Source of the DNA: an uncultured Gemmatimonadota bacterium
GTDB lineage: Bacteria > Gemmatimonadota > Gemmatimonadetes > Gemmatimonadales > Gemmatimonadaceae
NCBI GenBank assembly: GCA_902826615.1
Contig: CADEFN010000003.1
Span: forward strand, 62,001-126,000
Length of the DNA stretch: 64,000 nt
Direction: 5' to 3'
Below are positions 16,865-28,220 of the stretch, piece by piece (the first letter of the stretch is position 1; every line of letters starts with the position of its first letter). The notes under the pieces are model-generated. The model saw only the letters and a list, made by a program, of their open reading frames with translations, ran no database searches and was not told where the DNA came from. The translations under genes and the position numbers were made by a program.

Positions 16865-17797
16865 CTACATAGCTGCCAATTCGCCGCCGCAGCGCTCGCA
16901 GTACCACTCGGTCGGGTAGTTCATCGTCCCGCACTCCTGGCACTTGAGTGTCTTCACCTGCTCCGTCGGCATGTCCTTGAGGAACGACGGCATGTTCGCC
17001 GGTGAGATGGAGCCGTCACCCGCCACCGAACGCAGCGGATCGCGCATTCCGTTCACGACGCCACTCGACATCGGCGTGGCACGACGCGGAGCCGACAACA
17101 CCGGGGGCTGCACCATCTCCGCTTCGGCAGCTCCGGCGGTGCTGATAACCGAGCGCACAAACTCCATTTCTTCCATGACGGAAGGCGGCGTGGCATGCTC
17201 GGGCCGAGTGGGCTGCGTTTCCGCTGCACTCATCCGCTCGAGCGCCGACTCCACCGCTGACGTGTGGAGGGCCTGAGCCTCGGGGACGACGGCTTCCGTC
17301 TCGACCGTCGGAAGTTCTTCCTCAGCAGGCTCTGGCACCGCAACCACGGGGGACGGCGCCGGTGGCATTACGAGTGTGAGCACTTCCTGAAGTCGCGCCA
17401 GCTCACCGCCAACCGACTCACGCTGGCTCGTCAGCGAACGGATGGCCTCGTCGCACTGACCGATGATGTGATTGGCGTGATCGGTGTTGAGCTCACCAAC
17501 GGCGGCACGCAGCTCGGTTTCGGCGCGCTCGTCGCGCCGAGCCTCTTCTTCGCTAGCCAGGGCACCGAGCCGAGAGCGGAGTCCCGCTACCGTCGACTCC
17601 AACTCCACCGCGCGGCCGCGCAGGTGGGTCGTGACCTGCTCGAGCCGGGTCATGTAATCGGTCTTGACGCGTTCGAGCACGTGGGCCGGTGCGGCGCCGC
17701 GTCTCGACTCGAGCTGCGTCAGCCAGGTCTCGTACCGTGAGCGCTCGGCCAGCAGTTCGTGCAGGGCGTCCATGGATCCATCGGGAGAACTCATCAT
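16865..17797 (-). CDS. Coiled-coil protein with C-terminal zinc ribbon, unknown function
   Basis: 310 residues, no signal peptide or membrane segment. Residues 1-135 are rich in Glu/Arg/Leu with heptad spacing, so probably coiled coil. A Pro/Glu/Val-rich linker follows, then a C-terminal zinc ribbon with Cys286-x2-Cys289 and Cys300-x2-Cys303 (CQECGTMNYPTEWYCERCG). The zinc ribbon suggests a nucleic-acid or protein contact. Last gene of the pyr unit; its ATG overlaps the aldolase stop. Not recognised as a named family. Confidence 0.7.
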   Translation of the reverse strand: MMSSPDGSMDALHELLAERSRYETWLTQLESRRGAAPAHVLERVKTDYMTRLEQVTTHLRGRAVELESTVAGLRSRLGALASEEEARRDERAETELRAAVGELNTDHANHIIGQCDEAIRSLTSQRESVGGELARLQEVLTLVMPPAPSPVVAVPEPAEEELPTVETEAVVPEAQALHTSAVESALERMSAAETQPTRPEHATPPSVMEEMEFVRSVISTAGAAEAEMVQPPVLSAPRRATPMSSGVVNGMRDPLRSVAGDGSISPANMPSFLKDMPTEQVKTLKCQECGTMNYPTEWYCERCGGELAAM

Positions 17798-18492
17798 GTC
17801 TCACTCCGCGTATCAGCGGGAAGAATACAACCGGAAAAAGGCAGATCGGGCTGGGCCCGGCGCCGCTGGTCAACGAGCGCCTCAACCTGCGACGCGCTCA
17901 GGGTGTTGACGCGCCCGAGCGTCCGGGCGGTCAGCAGAATGCGCGCACTGTGTTCCAGACTCTCCATGCGCTGGTGCGCCATGGTCAGCGTGGGACCCAC
18001 CGTGGTTGCGCCGTGGTTGGCCATCAGGAAGGCGTCATGCTGTGCCACAAACGGTTCGAATGCATCAGCGAGTTGGGGTGTCCCGGGCGTGGCATACGGC
18101 ACCAAAGGTACCCAGCCCACCTGGAAGATCATCTCGGGAAGTACGCACGCGCTGAACGACTCCCCGGCCACTGCAAAACCTGTCGCCAGCGGTGGATGGG
18201 CATGCACTACGGCCTGCACATCGGGCCGCCGCTGGTAAATCCTCAAATGCATCAGCACTTCTGACGAGGCACGCCGCGCCCCGCGGAGGTGCTTTCCTTC
18301 CATCGAAAGTTCCACCAGGTCGTCCACGGTCACGTCCACCTTCGACATCCCCGCAGGGGTTACCAGCACCCGGTCACTCCCCAGCCGCACGGACACATTG
18401 CCGTCAGGACCGGCGATCAGCCCGCGCTCGTAAAGCCGCTGGCAGACCCGGACAATCTCCCGACGAGTCGACAGTCCGCCCTGTCTCACCAC
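17794..18492 (-). CDS. Class II aldolase/adducin family protein
   Basis: Zinc-dependent aldolase fold, 232 residues. GLIAGPDGNVSVRL near residue 25 is the phosphate/substrate loop; VVHAHPPLATGFA supplies the zinc-binding His pair, PEM the catalytic Glu position and MANHGATTVG the third His. Relatives include FucA, AraD and MtnB; nothing local identifies the substrate. GTG start (18492, or GTG 18489) lies three bases after the pyrC stop, so it is co-transcribed with pyrimidine genes, an unexpected partner. Confidence 0.83.
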   Translation of the reverse strand: MVRQGGLSTRREIVRVCQRLYERGLIAGPDGNVSVRLGSDRVLVTPAGMSKVDVTVDDLVELSMEGKHLRGARRASSEVLMHLRIYQRRPDVQAVVHAHPPLATGFAVAGESFSACVLPEMIFQVGWVPLVPYATPGTPQLADAFEPFVAQHDAFLMANHGATTVGPTLTMAHQRMESLEHSARILLTARTLGRVNTLSASQVEALVDQRRRAQPDLPFSGCILPADTRSET

Positions 18493-18495
18493 CCC

Positions 18496-19809
18496 TCAGA
18501 TCACCCGTTGATAGACGACCCGTCCACCCACAATGGTACACAGTGTCCGACCCTGCAGCCGCATCCCGTTGTACGGGCTGTTCCGGCCCTTTGTGAGAAA
18601 CTCCTTCGGCTCCACAATCCACTCCCTGGAGGGGTCGAAGACCGTGACGTCGGCCACACTTCCGCGGCGCAGGTTGCCGCCCTGGAGGCCAAACACACGC
18701 GCCGGCGCGCACGACATCTTCTCGACAAGTGTCGGGTAGTCGATGATCCCTGGGCGCACCAGATGCGTCACCAGGACCGCGAGCGCGGTTTCGAGCCCCA
18801 CGATGCCATTCGGTGCGTCGGCAAACTCCCGCTCTTTCTCGTCGTAGTGGTGCGGCGCGTGGTCGGTCGCCACGAGGTCGATGGTCCCGTCCTTCACCGC
18901 TTGCTGCAATGCCTCGACGTCGGCCGCGGTCCGCAGCGGCGGATTCATCTTGGCGTTGGTGTTGTACCCCTCAACCGAGTCTTCGGTGAGCGAGATGTGG
19001 TGTGGGCAGACCTCGGCGGTGACCTTGATGCCCCGCTCCTTGCCCCAGCGGATCAGTTCGACCGATCCCTTGGTGCTCATGTGGCAGAGATGGACATGCC
19101 CACCGGTTCGTCGGGAGAGCAGGATGTCACGGATGACCATGATCTCTTCGGCTTCGTCCGGGATCCCCTTGAGTCCGAGCCGCGCCGAAACGATCCCTTC
19201 GTTCATCGCGCCGCCGGCGGCAAGGGTCGGTTCCTCGCAGTGATCGGCCACGGGAACGCCAAAGGCTCGCGCATATTCGAGCGCGGTCCGCATCAGCTGC
19301 GCACTCGCCACCGGCTTTCCGTCATCTGACACGGCCACGGCCCCTGCCCCGATCATTTCCCCGAACTCTGCCAGGGCTTCGCCCTTCTGGCCCACGCTGA
19401 TGGCGCCAATGGGATAGACCCGTGCGGCATCGGCCCGCTGTGCCTGGCGAATGATGAACCCCACCGCCGCCTGGTTGTCGGTCACGGGGTCGGTGTTGGG
19501 CATCGCGCAGACCGCGGTGAAGCCCCCGGCCGCCGCCGCCCGCGCTCCCGTGGCAATCGTTTCGACATCTTCGCGCCCGGGTTCCCGCAAATGACAGTGC
19601 ACATCGACAAACCCGGGAGAGATCACCTGACCCCGGCAGTCGATTTCCATCAGGTCGCCGTCACGGCGCACTTCACCTAACGACGCCCCCGCATGTTCGA
19701 TCTTGCCGTCACGGAGGAGCACGTCGCCCACGGTATCCAGGCCGGACGAAGGATCGAGCACACGGCCCCCGCGGAGGAGGACAACAGGAAGGCTGGCAGG
19801 GGTAGTCAT
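18496..19809 (-). CDS. pyrC: Dihydroorotase
   Basis: Closes carbamoyl-aspartate to dihydroorotate in de novo pyrimidine synthesis. 437 residues, class I type as found next to pyrB. The metal site HCHLREPG, the second metal region ADHCEEP, HLCHMST, and ATDHAPHHYDEKE are present. The hydrolase belongs to the amidohydrolase superfamily. Follows pyrB after 63 bases of purine-rich spacer. Confidence 0.96.
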   Translation of the reverse strand: MTTPASLPVVLLRGGRVLDPSSGLDTVGDVLLRDGKIEHAGASLGEVRRDGDLMEIDCRGQVISPGFVDVHCHLREPGREDVETIATGARAAAAGGFTAVCAMPNTDPVTDNQAAVGFIIRQAQRADAARVYPIGAISVGQKGEALAEFGEMIGAGAVAVSDDGKPVASAQLMRTALEYARAFGVPVADHCEEPTLAAGGAMNEGIVSARLGLKGIPDEAEEIMVIRDILLSRRTGGHVHLCHMSTKGSVELIRWGKERGIKVTAEVCPHHISLTEDSVEGYNTNAKMNPPLRTAADVEALQQAVKDGTIDLVATDHAPHHYDEKEREFADAPNGIVGLETALAVLVTHLVRPGIIDYPTLVEKMSCAPARVFGLQGGNLRRGSVADVTVFDPSREWIVEPKEFLTKGRNSPYNGMRLQGRTLCTIVGGRVVYQRVI

Positions 19810-19872
19810 GCGCGGAGGCAGGAAGGCAAAGGACAGAAGGCGGGAAAAACCACAGTGGCGACGAGCGCCGTC

Positions 19873-20829
19873 TCAGCTCCCCTTGGCAGCGTCGGCCAGT
19901 TCCGGCCGGCCACCGGCGAGGAGGTACAACACCGCCATGCGAATTGCGACCCCGTTGGTCACCTGATCCAGGATCACGCTGTGCGGTCCATCAGCGACGT
20001 CGGAGTCGATCTCGACACCGCGGTTCATCGGGCCGGGGTGCATAACGATCACATCCCGAGGCGCCCGTTCGAGGCGCTCACGGGTCACACCAAACACCCG
20101 GTTGTATTCGCGCAACGAGGGAATGTAGCCCCCCTGCATGCGCTCCAGCTGCAGGCGGAGGATGTTGAGCGCCTCGGCCCACTCGATCGCTTCCTCGATG
20201 CGGCTGAAGACGTGCACCCCCAGCTGATCGATCGCGTTAGGCAGGAGAGAGCGTGGACCACACACCGCCACTTCGGCCCCCATCTTCTTGAGTCCCCAGA
20301 TGTTCGACCGGGCCACCCGCGAATGAAGCACGTCGCCGCAGATGCAGACCCGCCGCCCGGCGAGTGACCCCCACCGGTCGCGCAGCGTGAGCATGTCGAG
20401 CAGCCCCTGCGTGGGATGCTCGTGTGTGCCATCGCCGGCGTTGATCACATTGGAGGCAATCCGTTCGGCGAGAAACTTGGGTGCCCCTGACGCGCCATGG
20501 CGGATCACCACCATGTCGATCTTCATCGCTTCGAGATTGCGCGCGGTATCCACGAGTGTTTCGCCCTTCTGCACACTCGACCCACTCGTGGCCACGTTGA
20601 CCGTGTCGGCGGAGAGCCGCTTCTCGGCGAACTCGAAAGAAATCCGCGTGCGTGTGGATGCTTCGAAGAAGAGGTTGACGATGGTCATGCCGCGCAACGT
20701 CGGCACCTTCTTGATCGCCCGGAGACTGACGTCCTTGAACGGTCCTGCCGTATCGAGAATGAGCTGAATCTGCTCGGCACTGAGGTGCTCGAGCCCAAGC
20801 AGGTCTTTCCCGATCGGCGCCACGCTCAT
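19873..20829 (-). CDS. pyrB: Aspartate carbamoyltransferase catalytic chain
   Basis: 318 residues from ATG 20829, overlapping the pyrR stop as ATGA; the frame runs on into pyrR but without homology. Carbamoyl-phosphate loop [23 protein letters not shown], and [11 protein letters not shown] near the end are typical. First committed step of pyrimidine synthesis. No pyrI is present, consistent with PyrR-type control instead. Carries one CCTAACG word in coding orientation (Pro-Asn, 20235). Confidence 0.96.
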   Translation of the reverse strand: MSVAPIGKDLLGLEHLSAEQIQLILDTAGPFKDVSLRAIKKVPTLRGMTIVNLFFEASTRTRISFEFAEKRLSADTVNVATSGSSVQKGETLVDTARNLEAMKIDMVVIRHGASGAPKFLAERIASNVINAGDGTHEHPTQGLLDMLTLRDRWGSLAGRRVCICGDVLHSRVARSNIWGLKKMGAEVAVCGPRSLLPNAIDQLGVHVFSRIEEAIEWAEALNILRLQLERMQGGYIPSLREYNRVFGVTRERLERAPRDVIVMHPGPMNRGVEIDSDVADGPHSVILDQVTNGVAIRMAVLYLLAGGRPELADAAKGS

Positions 20830-21374
20830 CCGGTCTCCGCTCCCACCAGCAACACCGCGTCGACGCCATCGAGCTCCTGCACCTGCACATCGACACGACT
20901 CCCCGGGGGCACATCGGTCTGCTTCCCGACGATGTCCGCGTGAATCGGGAGCTCCCGTCCACCGCGGTCGACCAGTACCGCGAGGGCGATGCGCGCCGGG
21001 CGCCCGAAATCGGCGAGTTCGTCGAGGGCGGCGCGAATGGTTCGTCCGGTGTACAGCACGTCGTCGACGATGACCAGCCGCTTGCCGTCGATGGCCCACG
21101 GCAACTCGGTTTTCCCCACCACCGGTCGCGGGCCGACCGTCTGGAGGTCGTCGCGGTACAGTGTGATGTCGAGGGCGCCTCGGGGCACCTTGGCGCCTTC
21201 GATCGACTCGATGAGGTGCGCCAGCCGGTCGGCGAGCTGCACACCGCGACGCTGAATTCCAACGAGAATCAGGTCATCGGTCCCGTCGAAGAGTTCGACG
21301 AGTTCCTCGGCCATTCGGCGGAGGGTACGCCCTACAGCCTGGGCGTTCAGGATGGTCGATGTGGGAGGCGCCAT
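20826..21374 (-). CDS. pyrR: Bifunctional pyr operon regulator / uracil phosphoribosyltransferase
   Basis: 182 residues from ATG 21374. The PRPP-binding motif [17 protein letters not shown] is diagnostic, with [15 protein letters not shown] upstream of it. In Firmicutes and Actinobacteria PyrR binds pyr leader RNA in response to UMP; it precedes pyrB here as expected. I could not recognise a PyrR-binding loop in the 70-base leader, which only shows a small hairpin (GTCGGA/TCCGAC). Confidence 0.93.
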   Translation of the reverse strand: MAPPTSTILNAQAVGRTLRRMAEELVELFDGTDDLILVGIQRRGVQLADRLAHLIESIEGAKVPRGALDITLYRDDLQTVGPRPVVGKTELPWAIDGKRLVIVDDVLYTGRTIRAALDELADFGRPARIALAVLVDRGGRELPIHADIVGKQTDVPPGSRVDVQVQELDGVDAVLLVGAETG

Positions 21375-21443
21375 GCTGAGGAGCCAATATGGCGGTCCGT
21401 GCGTCGGAATAGAAGCTCCGACCACACCACACCCTGCAACGAG

Positions 21444-22643
21444 CTAGGAAGTTGCGTGCTCGTGTTTGTGCTTCTTCTGCTCGTACAGCATGGCATCGGC
21501 GGTGGCGAGCAGCTCTTCCATGCTCGGTGGCGCCAGTGGATCGAAGTGCGCTGCCCCCACGCTGAAGGAGAGGCGGTAAGGGAAGCCGTCCCGCTCGTTG
21601 CGCTGCTGGAGCTCGGCACGCAGTCGTTCCATGATCAGGCCATCGGTGCCATGGGCGATGTCGGCGGCCAGCACCACAAACTCGTCGCCGCCCATGCGCG
21701 CGATGATGTCGGAATCACGAAAGGTGTGTCGCAGGATCTCCGCGGTGCGGCGAAGCGCCGTGTCGCCTTCGCCATGACCCCAGCTGTCGTTGATTTCCTT
21801 GAAGTCATCCATGTCGACGAACAGGAGGAGCAACTCCCGGTTGCCGCGGCGAGCCAGCTTGAGCTGCTGCTGAGCCAGGGTCAGGAACCCGCGCCGGTTG
21901 TAGAGCCCCGTGAGTTCATCCACCAACGACAACGCGCGCAGCGCCTCCTCGTGCTGCTTCCGTTCGGTGATGTCGCGTGAGGTGATGGCCACCCCATCGC
22001 CTAACGGCACCACTTGCTGGTGGATCCACGCCGCACGAACGGAGGGCGACCGCACCTCCACATCCTCTTCTTCCACCGCGCCGGTCTGCATGACCGAGAT
22101 GTACTTGGTCAGAAAGCCGTTGGTGCGCGTGGACGGAACGAGCTCACCAAGCCGCTGCCCAATCACCTCGTCGCGGCGCAGGCCGAGGAGCGATTCGGCC
22201 TGCCGGTTCACGTGCACAAACTCGAAATCGAAGATGGTCCCCTGACCGTCGCGCACCGCACCGAGCACGTAGAAGGCGTCCAGGCTTCCGTCAGTCGCCG
22301 CCCGGAATCGAGCCTCGCTGACCTCCAGCGCCACCTCAGCCTCGCGGCGAATGCGCAGCTCTCGCCGCACAATCAGGAAGGCCAGCGGCGCCAGGAAGAG
22401 CACTACGGCCAGACCCGCGCCTAGAAGCCCTTCGGTTGTCTCCGCCTGCAGACGCGCCTCGCGCGCCCGAGCCCGAAGGGCGATCCATTCGGTCTGGCTG
22501 GGTGATTCGCCACCGCTCTCCACACTTCTCGCCACACCAGCCAGATCGCGGGCGCTGCGCGCAGACAGAAGCCCCGTGGCGGCAACGAGCCCCAGGGCAA
22601 CGACGAACGCAATGGTGAGCTTCCTACCTACGGTGAGTGGCAA
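21444..22643 (-). CDS. Membrane-bound PAS-GGDEF diguanylate cyclase
   Basis: 399 residues: membrane helices at about 8-27 and 74-95 with a short periplasmic loop, PAS domain (about 110-235) and a GGDEF domain. The active-site signature GGDEF is intact and is preceded at the canonical spacing by an I-site (RDSD, then five residues), so it should make cyclic di-GMP with product inhibition. Ends in a His/Lys-rich tail. The sensed signal is unknown. It lies upstream of pyrR with a 70-base gap. Confidence 0.92.
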   Translation of the reverse strand: MPLTVGRKLTIAFVVALGLVAATGLLSARSARDLAGVARSVESGGESPSQTEWIALRARAREARLQAETTEGLLGAGLAVVLFLAPLAFLIVRRELRIRREAEVALEVSEARFRAATDGSLDAFYVLGAVRDGQGTIFDFEFVHVNRQAESLLGLRRDEVIGQRLGELVPSTRTNGFLTKYISVMQTGAVEEEDVEVRSPSVRAAWIHQQVVPLGDGVAITSRDITERKQHEEALRALSLVDELTGLYNRRGFLTLAQQQLKLARRGNRELLLLFVDMDDFKEINDSWGHGEGDTALRRTAEILRHTFRDSDIIARMGGDEFVVLAADIAHGTDGLIMERLRAELQQRNERDGFPYRLSFSVGAAHFDPLAPPSMEELLATADAMLYEQKKHKHEHATS

Positions 22644-22709
22644 GGCGATTCGGGCGTTTGGACCGACTGCTATCGGGACGCCCCATCCCCTCTCACGTCA
22701 CGAGACCCC

Positions 22710-23453
22710 TCAGGGTGTTACATCCAGGTCGCGGGGCGGGCGATCGATCTGCACCCTTCGTGAGAACTCCTTCAGGGTACTCCGTCTCGGCGCCTCAGGG
22801 GAAATGACCGGCGCCTCGGTGCGCGGTGGGGCATCGGCATTCAAAGCCGCCGTGTCTCGAACCAGGTTCCAATCCGTGATGAGCGAATCGGCGATGCGGG
22901 TTCGCCTCGTTCGGGGGCGCAGCACCGTGGTCCGTACGCTTTTCGGCTTCCGCTTCTCGGCGGCACGCTCCCGAAGGGTCGAGGCAATGCGGTAACCGGT
23001 GCGGCAGATCAAGGCGAGACCACCATAGGCGGCAACATCAGCGAGGTTCAGCACGAGGCTTCGGTTTCTCGAAAGGTGGACGCCGATGAAGTCCACGACA
23101 CCAGCAGGGGGAAGAACCATCGACGCGAGATTGCCAACAGCACCGCCGACGATGAGCCCAAGGGCCACAGGTGCCCCTTTGTCGATCGCGGCGAGGTCGC
23201 GAGTTACCGGAATGATGAACACCACCGCCGCCAGGGTGAGCGCCAGGTTCAGCTGCCACGTGTACGCACCCGCGGACCACCCGAATGCGCCGGCATGATT
23301 CGGAATCACCTGCAGCGTGATCAGGGAGCCGAGGTTGAGGGCCTCAACGCTCCACATCTTCGCAGCCAGGTACTTCGACCCGAGATCGACGGCAGCCGCA
23401 ATCATGGCCACCCGACTCAGCTGCACCATTGGATTCACTCGCGAATCACCCAT
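22710..23453 (-). CDS. LspA-like (signal peptidase II family) membrane protein with long C-terminal extension
   Basis: Hydrophobic core of four segments. NHAGAFGW resembles the NxGxAF motif, and GVVDFIGV plus NLADVAAY retain the two catalytic Asp positions of lipoprotein signal peptidase. The normally invariant NxxDR step reads NLASM, and a basic 110-residue C-terminal extension follows, so this may not be the housekeeping LspA. ATG 23453 gives 247 residues and has a GGACGGGA element just upstream; a further ATG at 23429 is possible. Operator-like repeats lie upstream (23536-23562). Confidence 0.65.
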   Translation of the reverse strand: MGDSRVNPMVQLSRVAMIAAAVDLGSKYLAAKMWSVEALNLGSLITLQVIPNHAGAFGWSAGAYTWQLNLALTLAAVVFIIPVTRDLAAIDKGAPVALGLIVGGAVGNLASMVLPPAGVVDFIGVHLSRNRSLVLNLADVAAYGGLALICRTGYRIASTLRERAAEKRKPKSVRTTVLRPRTRRTRIADSLITDWNLVRDTAALNADAPPRTEAPVISPEAPRRSTLKEFSRRVQIDRPPRDLDVTP

Positions 23454-23535
23454 TCCCGTCCTCAGATGGGAGCCAACCAACCCTACCCTTTCGTCCGGAA
23501 TTCCCGCTTGCCGGGGATTACCAAGCACCATGTGT

Positions 23536-23562
23536 GCCACAAGTCACATTGTGGCCACAAGT
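23536..23562. promoter_or_regulatory. Operator-like repeat cluster upstream of the LspA-like gene
   Basis: GCCACAAGT occurs at 23536-23544 and again at 23554-23562, 18 bases apart. Between them TTGTGGC (23549-23555) is inverted, so TTGTGGCCACAA (23549-23560) is a perfect 12-base palindrome. It could be a regulator binding site for the gene starting at 23453 or part of the end of the DUF2231 transcript. Confidence 0.45.
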
Positions 23563-23578
23563 TCCGGGATAGGCCGAC

Positions 23579-24406
23579 CTACCGCAGAGAGTCGAGCTTG
23601 GCTTTGAGGCGCGTGTTAGTCGGGAGCGCCAAGACGATGGGTTCGAGCAATGTGCGGGCGGAATCCTTGAAGCCGGCGCCCGCCAGAATGTCCACTTTGA
23701 GCAGATTCAGAGATCTTGCGAGCCGCTCATCCCCGTCGGGTGCGCGCAACTGCTCAACGGCTTGTCGCGCCGCCACGACATCTCCTCTGTCCCGCATCAG
23801 GGATTCCACCGACAGGAGCTGAGCCGAAAAGTCCGAGGGGTTCCGGGATGCGAGCTGGGTGAGGAGCGCATTGGCAGCGGCCCCATTCTTTGAGGCGCGC
23901 TCCTGCATGGCCTGGTGATAAAGCCCTGCGGTCAGTAGCCGCTCGACATCGCGCGGGTCGCCGCTCCGGATGCCGACGCCGCCGGCATACGAGTACACCA
24001 GCTCACCGCCGTGCTCCCCGGTTTCATACACCGCGTATAACCCACCGAGACCAAGCACCGCGGTCAGTGCGTGCGCCGTGCGTCGCCGGCGATCAGCGAG
24101 CGCCAGGGCAACGAGCTCGATAGCCGCGACCAGCAGGAAGATATTGCGCGTCCGTTCGCCCCACTCCTCGTGTTCGACGACCGCGGAGCGCGCCCCCGGG
24201 ACACGTTCGGCCGGCCCGTGTGCGTCATCGCCGCTTTTCACCGCAACGACAGACGCCATGGTCCCGCCCAGAATCAGGGCGGCTGCCGCGGGGCTCATCC
24301 ACGTCCAGCGGCCCAGAAGCGACAGGACGCGGAGACCAACTCCAACGATGAGCAGCGCAACAACAAAGTGGACAACCTGCGGATGCAGCTGAGCGATGGA
24401 GGGCAT
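23579..24406 (-). CDS. DUF2231 membrane protein with TPR-like C-terminus
   Basis: 275 residues. The start MPSIAQLHPQVVHFVVALL matches the DUF2231 opening (LHP..VHFP..L), followed by four membrane helices up to about residue 130. Residues 150-275 are alpha-helical with TPR-like spacing. DUF2231 proteins are predicted haem- or redox-associated membrane proteins, but function is unproven. Ends 125 bases before the LspA-like gene. Confidence 0.75.
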   Translation of the reverse strand: MPSIAQLHPQVVHFVVALLIVGVGLRVLSLLGRWTWMSPAAAALILGGTMASVVAVKSGDDAHGPAERVPGARSAVVEHEEWGERTRNIFLLVAAIELVALALADRRRRTAHALTAVLGLGGLYAVYETGEHGGELVYSYAGGVGIRSGDPRDVERLLTAGLYHQAMQERASKNGAAANALLTQLASRNPSDFSAQLLSVESLMRDRGDVVAARQAVEQLRAPDGDERLARSLNLLKVDILAGAGFKDSARTLLEPIVLALPTNTRLKAKLDSLR

Positions 24407-24524
24407 GACTGGGTGGCCGGGAGATTCGGGGAGCCCGCGACGCGCCTGGACATGGGCGGCGCTGGAAGCGGGATAGTATCACCGGGTCAGGCCTGCCGCG
24501 ACGACATCCCTCGAAACGCAGCGA

Positions 24525-24545
24525 GGCACCTCTATGCGAGGTGCC
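24525..24545 (-). terminator. Terminator after the serine tRNA pair
   Basis: GGCACCTC pairs perfectly with GAGGTGCC around a five-base loop, eight bases downstream of the last base of tRNA-Ser(GGA). Confidence 0.75.
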
Positions 24546-24552
24546 CCGGACA

Positions 24553-24639
24553 CGGACAGGGCGGGATTCGAACCCGCGAGTGAGTTTCCCCACCACACGC
24601 TTTCCAGGCGTGCGCCTTCAGCCACTCGGCCACCTGTCC
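24553..24639 (-). tRNA. tRNA-Ser (anticodon GGA)
   Basis: 87 bases with class II long variable arm. Acceptor arms GGACAGG / CCTGTCC, anticodon stem CACGC/GCGTG with loop CTGGAAA (anticodon GGA), variable stem around GTGGGGAAACTCAC, T arm CGCGGGTTCGAATCCCGC, discriminator G. CCA is not encoded. Confidence 0.95.
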
Positions 24640-24747
24640 CTACTTGGATCGATCAACGGAAAGAAGGCGAAAGGGAGATGCACGCTGGCGCCGTGTCTGG
24701 CGCGAGCGGGCATATCGCCCTTTTGCCGTCTGGTCTGATGGGTGACA

Positions 24748-24835
24748 CGGACAGGGTGGGATTCGAACCCACGATACCGTTTCCGGTATGCCGGTTTTCG
24801 AGACCGGTTCCTTCAACCACTCGGACACCTGTCCT
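24748..24835 (-). tRNA. tRNA-Ser (anticodon CGA)
   Basis: 88 bases, class II. Acceptor arms identical to the neighbouring tRNA-Ser (GGACAGG / CCTGTCC). Anticodon stem CCGGT/ACCGG with loop CTCGAAA (anticodon CGA), long variable arm around ACCGGAAACGGT, T arm GTGGGTTCGAATCCCAC, discriminator G, no encoded CCA. Lies 108 bases upstream of tRNA-Ser(GGA). Confidence 0.95.
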
Positions 24836-24847
24836 GGAGAGCCGCGA

Positions 24848-24877
24848 AACCTAGTCGAGCAAGTCGTGAAGCGTCAA
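24848..24877 (-). promoter_or_regulatory. Promoter for the serine tRNAs
   Basis: Minus-strand -35 TTGACG (24877-24872), 18-base spacer, -10 TAGGTT (24853-24848); the -10 ends 12 bases before the mature tRNA-Ser(CGA). Confidence 0.7.
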
Positions 24878-24945
24878 CGTGTTGCCCGCATTCTCACGGC
24901 CCGGTAGCGCCCCGAGTGCTCAAGACGCCACGACGCCGACCGCGG

Positions 24946-25406
24946 TCACCGATCCGCCCGGCGGCCGGCGAAGAACGCCCTGAGCAACTCCCCACATTCG
25001 GCGGCCAGTACCCCGCCCTGCACCTGAGGCTGGTGGTTGAGCCGCGGATGTCTGAGGATGTCGCCGACGGACCCTGCCATCCCCGCCTTGTCGTCCCATG
25101 CGCCAAACACCACGCGGTCCACTCTGGCGAGGACCATGGCGCCGGCACACATCGCGCAGGGCTCGAGCGTCACGTACAACGTGCAGCCGTCCAGCCGCCA
25201 CGTGCCTAACGTGGCGGCCGCGGCGCGCAGGGCCACCATTTCGGCATGGGCCACCGGGTCCTGATCGCGAGCGGTGCGGTTGCTCCCGGTACCCACCACC
25301 CGCCCCTGGTATACCACGAGCGCTCCGACCGGCACATCACCGTGCTGCGCGGCCTCAGCGGCCAGCGCCAGCGCCTCGCGGATGACTTCCTCGTCGCGCA
25401 CGCTCC

Positions 25407-25410
<4 letters not shown>
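24946..25410 (-). CDS. tadA: tRNA-specific adenosine deaminase
   Basis: 154 residues. Converts A34 to inosine in tRNA-Arg(ACG). HAEM supplies the zinc-binding His and catalytic Glu; PCAMCAGAM carries the two zinc Cys. The TadA-type [20 protein letters not shown] region distinguishes it from cytidine or guanine deaminases. GTG start overlaps the clpB stop (GTGA). One CGTTAGG word encodes Thr-Leu-Gly. Confidence 0.94.
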
Positions 25411-28010
<2,600 letters not shown>

Positions 28011-28171
28011 GCGTGGCGCGGCGGGCTGCGAGGATTTCTGGTGGAAGAACGCTCAACCAGCATCAAAGCATTCGCAATGCCGCGCGAACCTGCCGTCTTG
28101 ACCGTGGCCGCACCTTCATCGCGGCGGAGCCGACCGAACCGAGTGCCGAGTTGGCATGACCGGAAACGGCA

Positions 28172-28207
28172 CCGCCCGGTGCGTCCAATGGGGGACACAC
28201 CGGGCGG
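28172..28207 (-). terminator. Strong hairpin terminator after the CTD protein
   Basis: A 15-base-pair stem (28172-28186 with 28193-28207, a single G-U wobble) closes on a six-base loop, 13 bases after the stop codon at 28221. There is no T-tract. It isolates the small gene from clpB. Confidence 0.75.
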
Positions 28208-28220
28208 AAACCCTTCAAGT

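Noticed and set aside
20830-21099. N-terminal extension of pyrB
   Set aside because: Lies inside pyrR in another frame; the ATG at 20829 gives normal length.
21375-21443. PyrR-binding attenuator before pyrR
   Set aside because: Only a weak GTCGGA/TCCGAC hairpin; no PyrR loop consensus or terminator could be drawn.
24553-24835. Possible tRNA-Sec among the two class II tRNAs
   Set aside because: Anticodons are GGA and CGA, and arm lengths are those of tRNA-Ser; neither reads UGA.
28011-28171. CIRCE or heat-shock promoter upstream of clpB
   Set aside because: No TTAGCACTC-N9-GAGTGCTAA and no convincing -35/-10 of that type was found.
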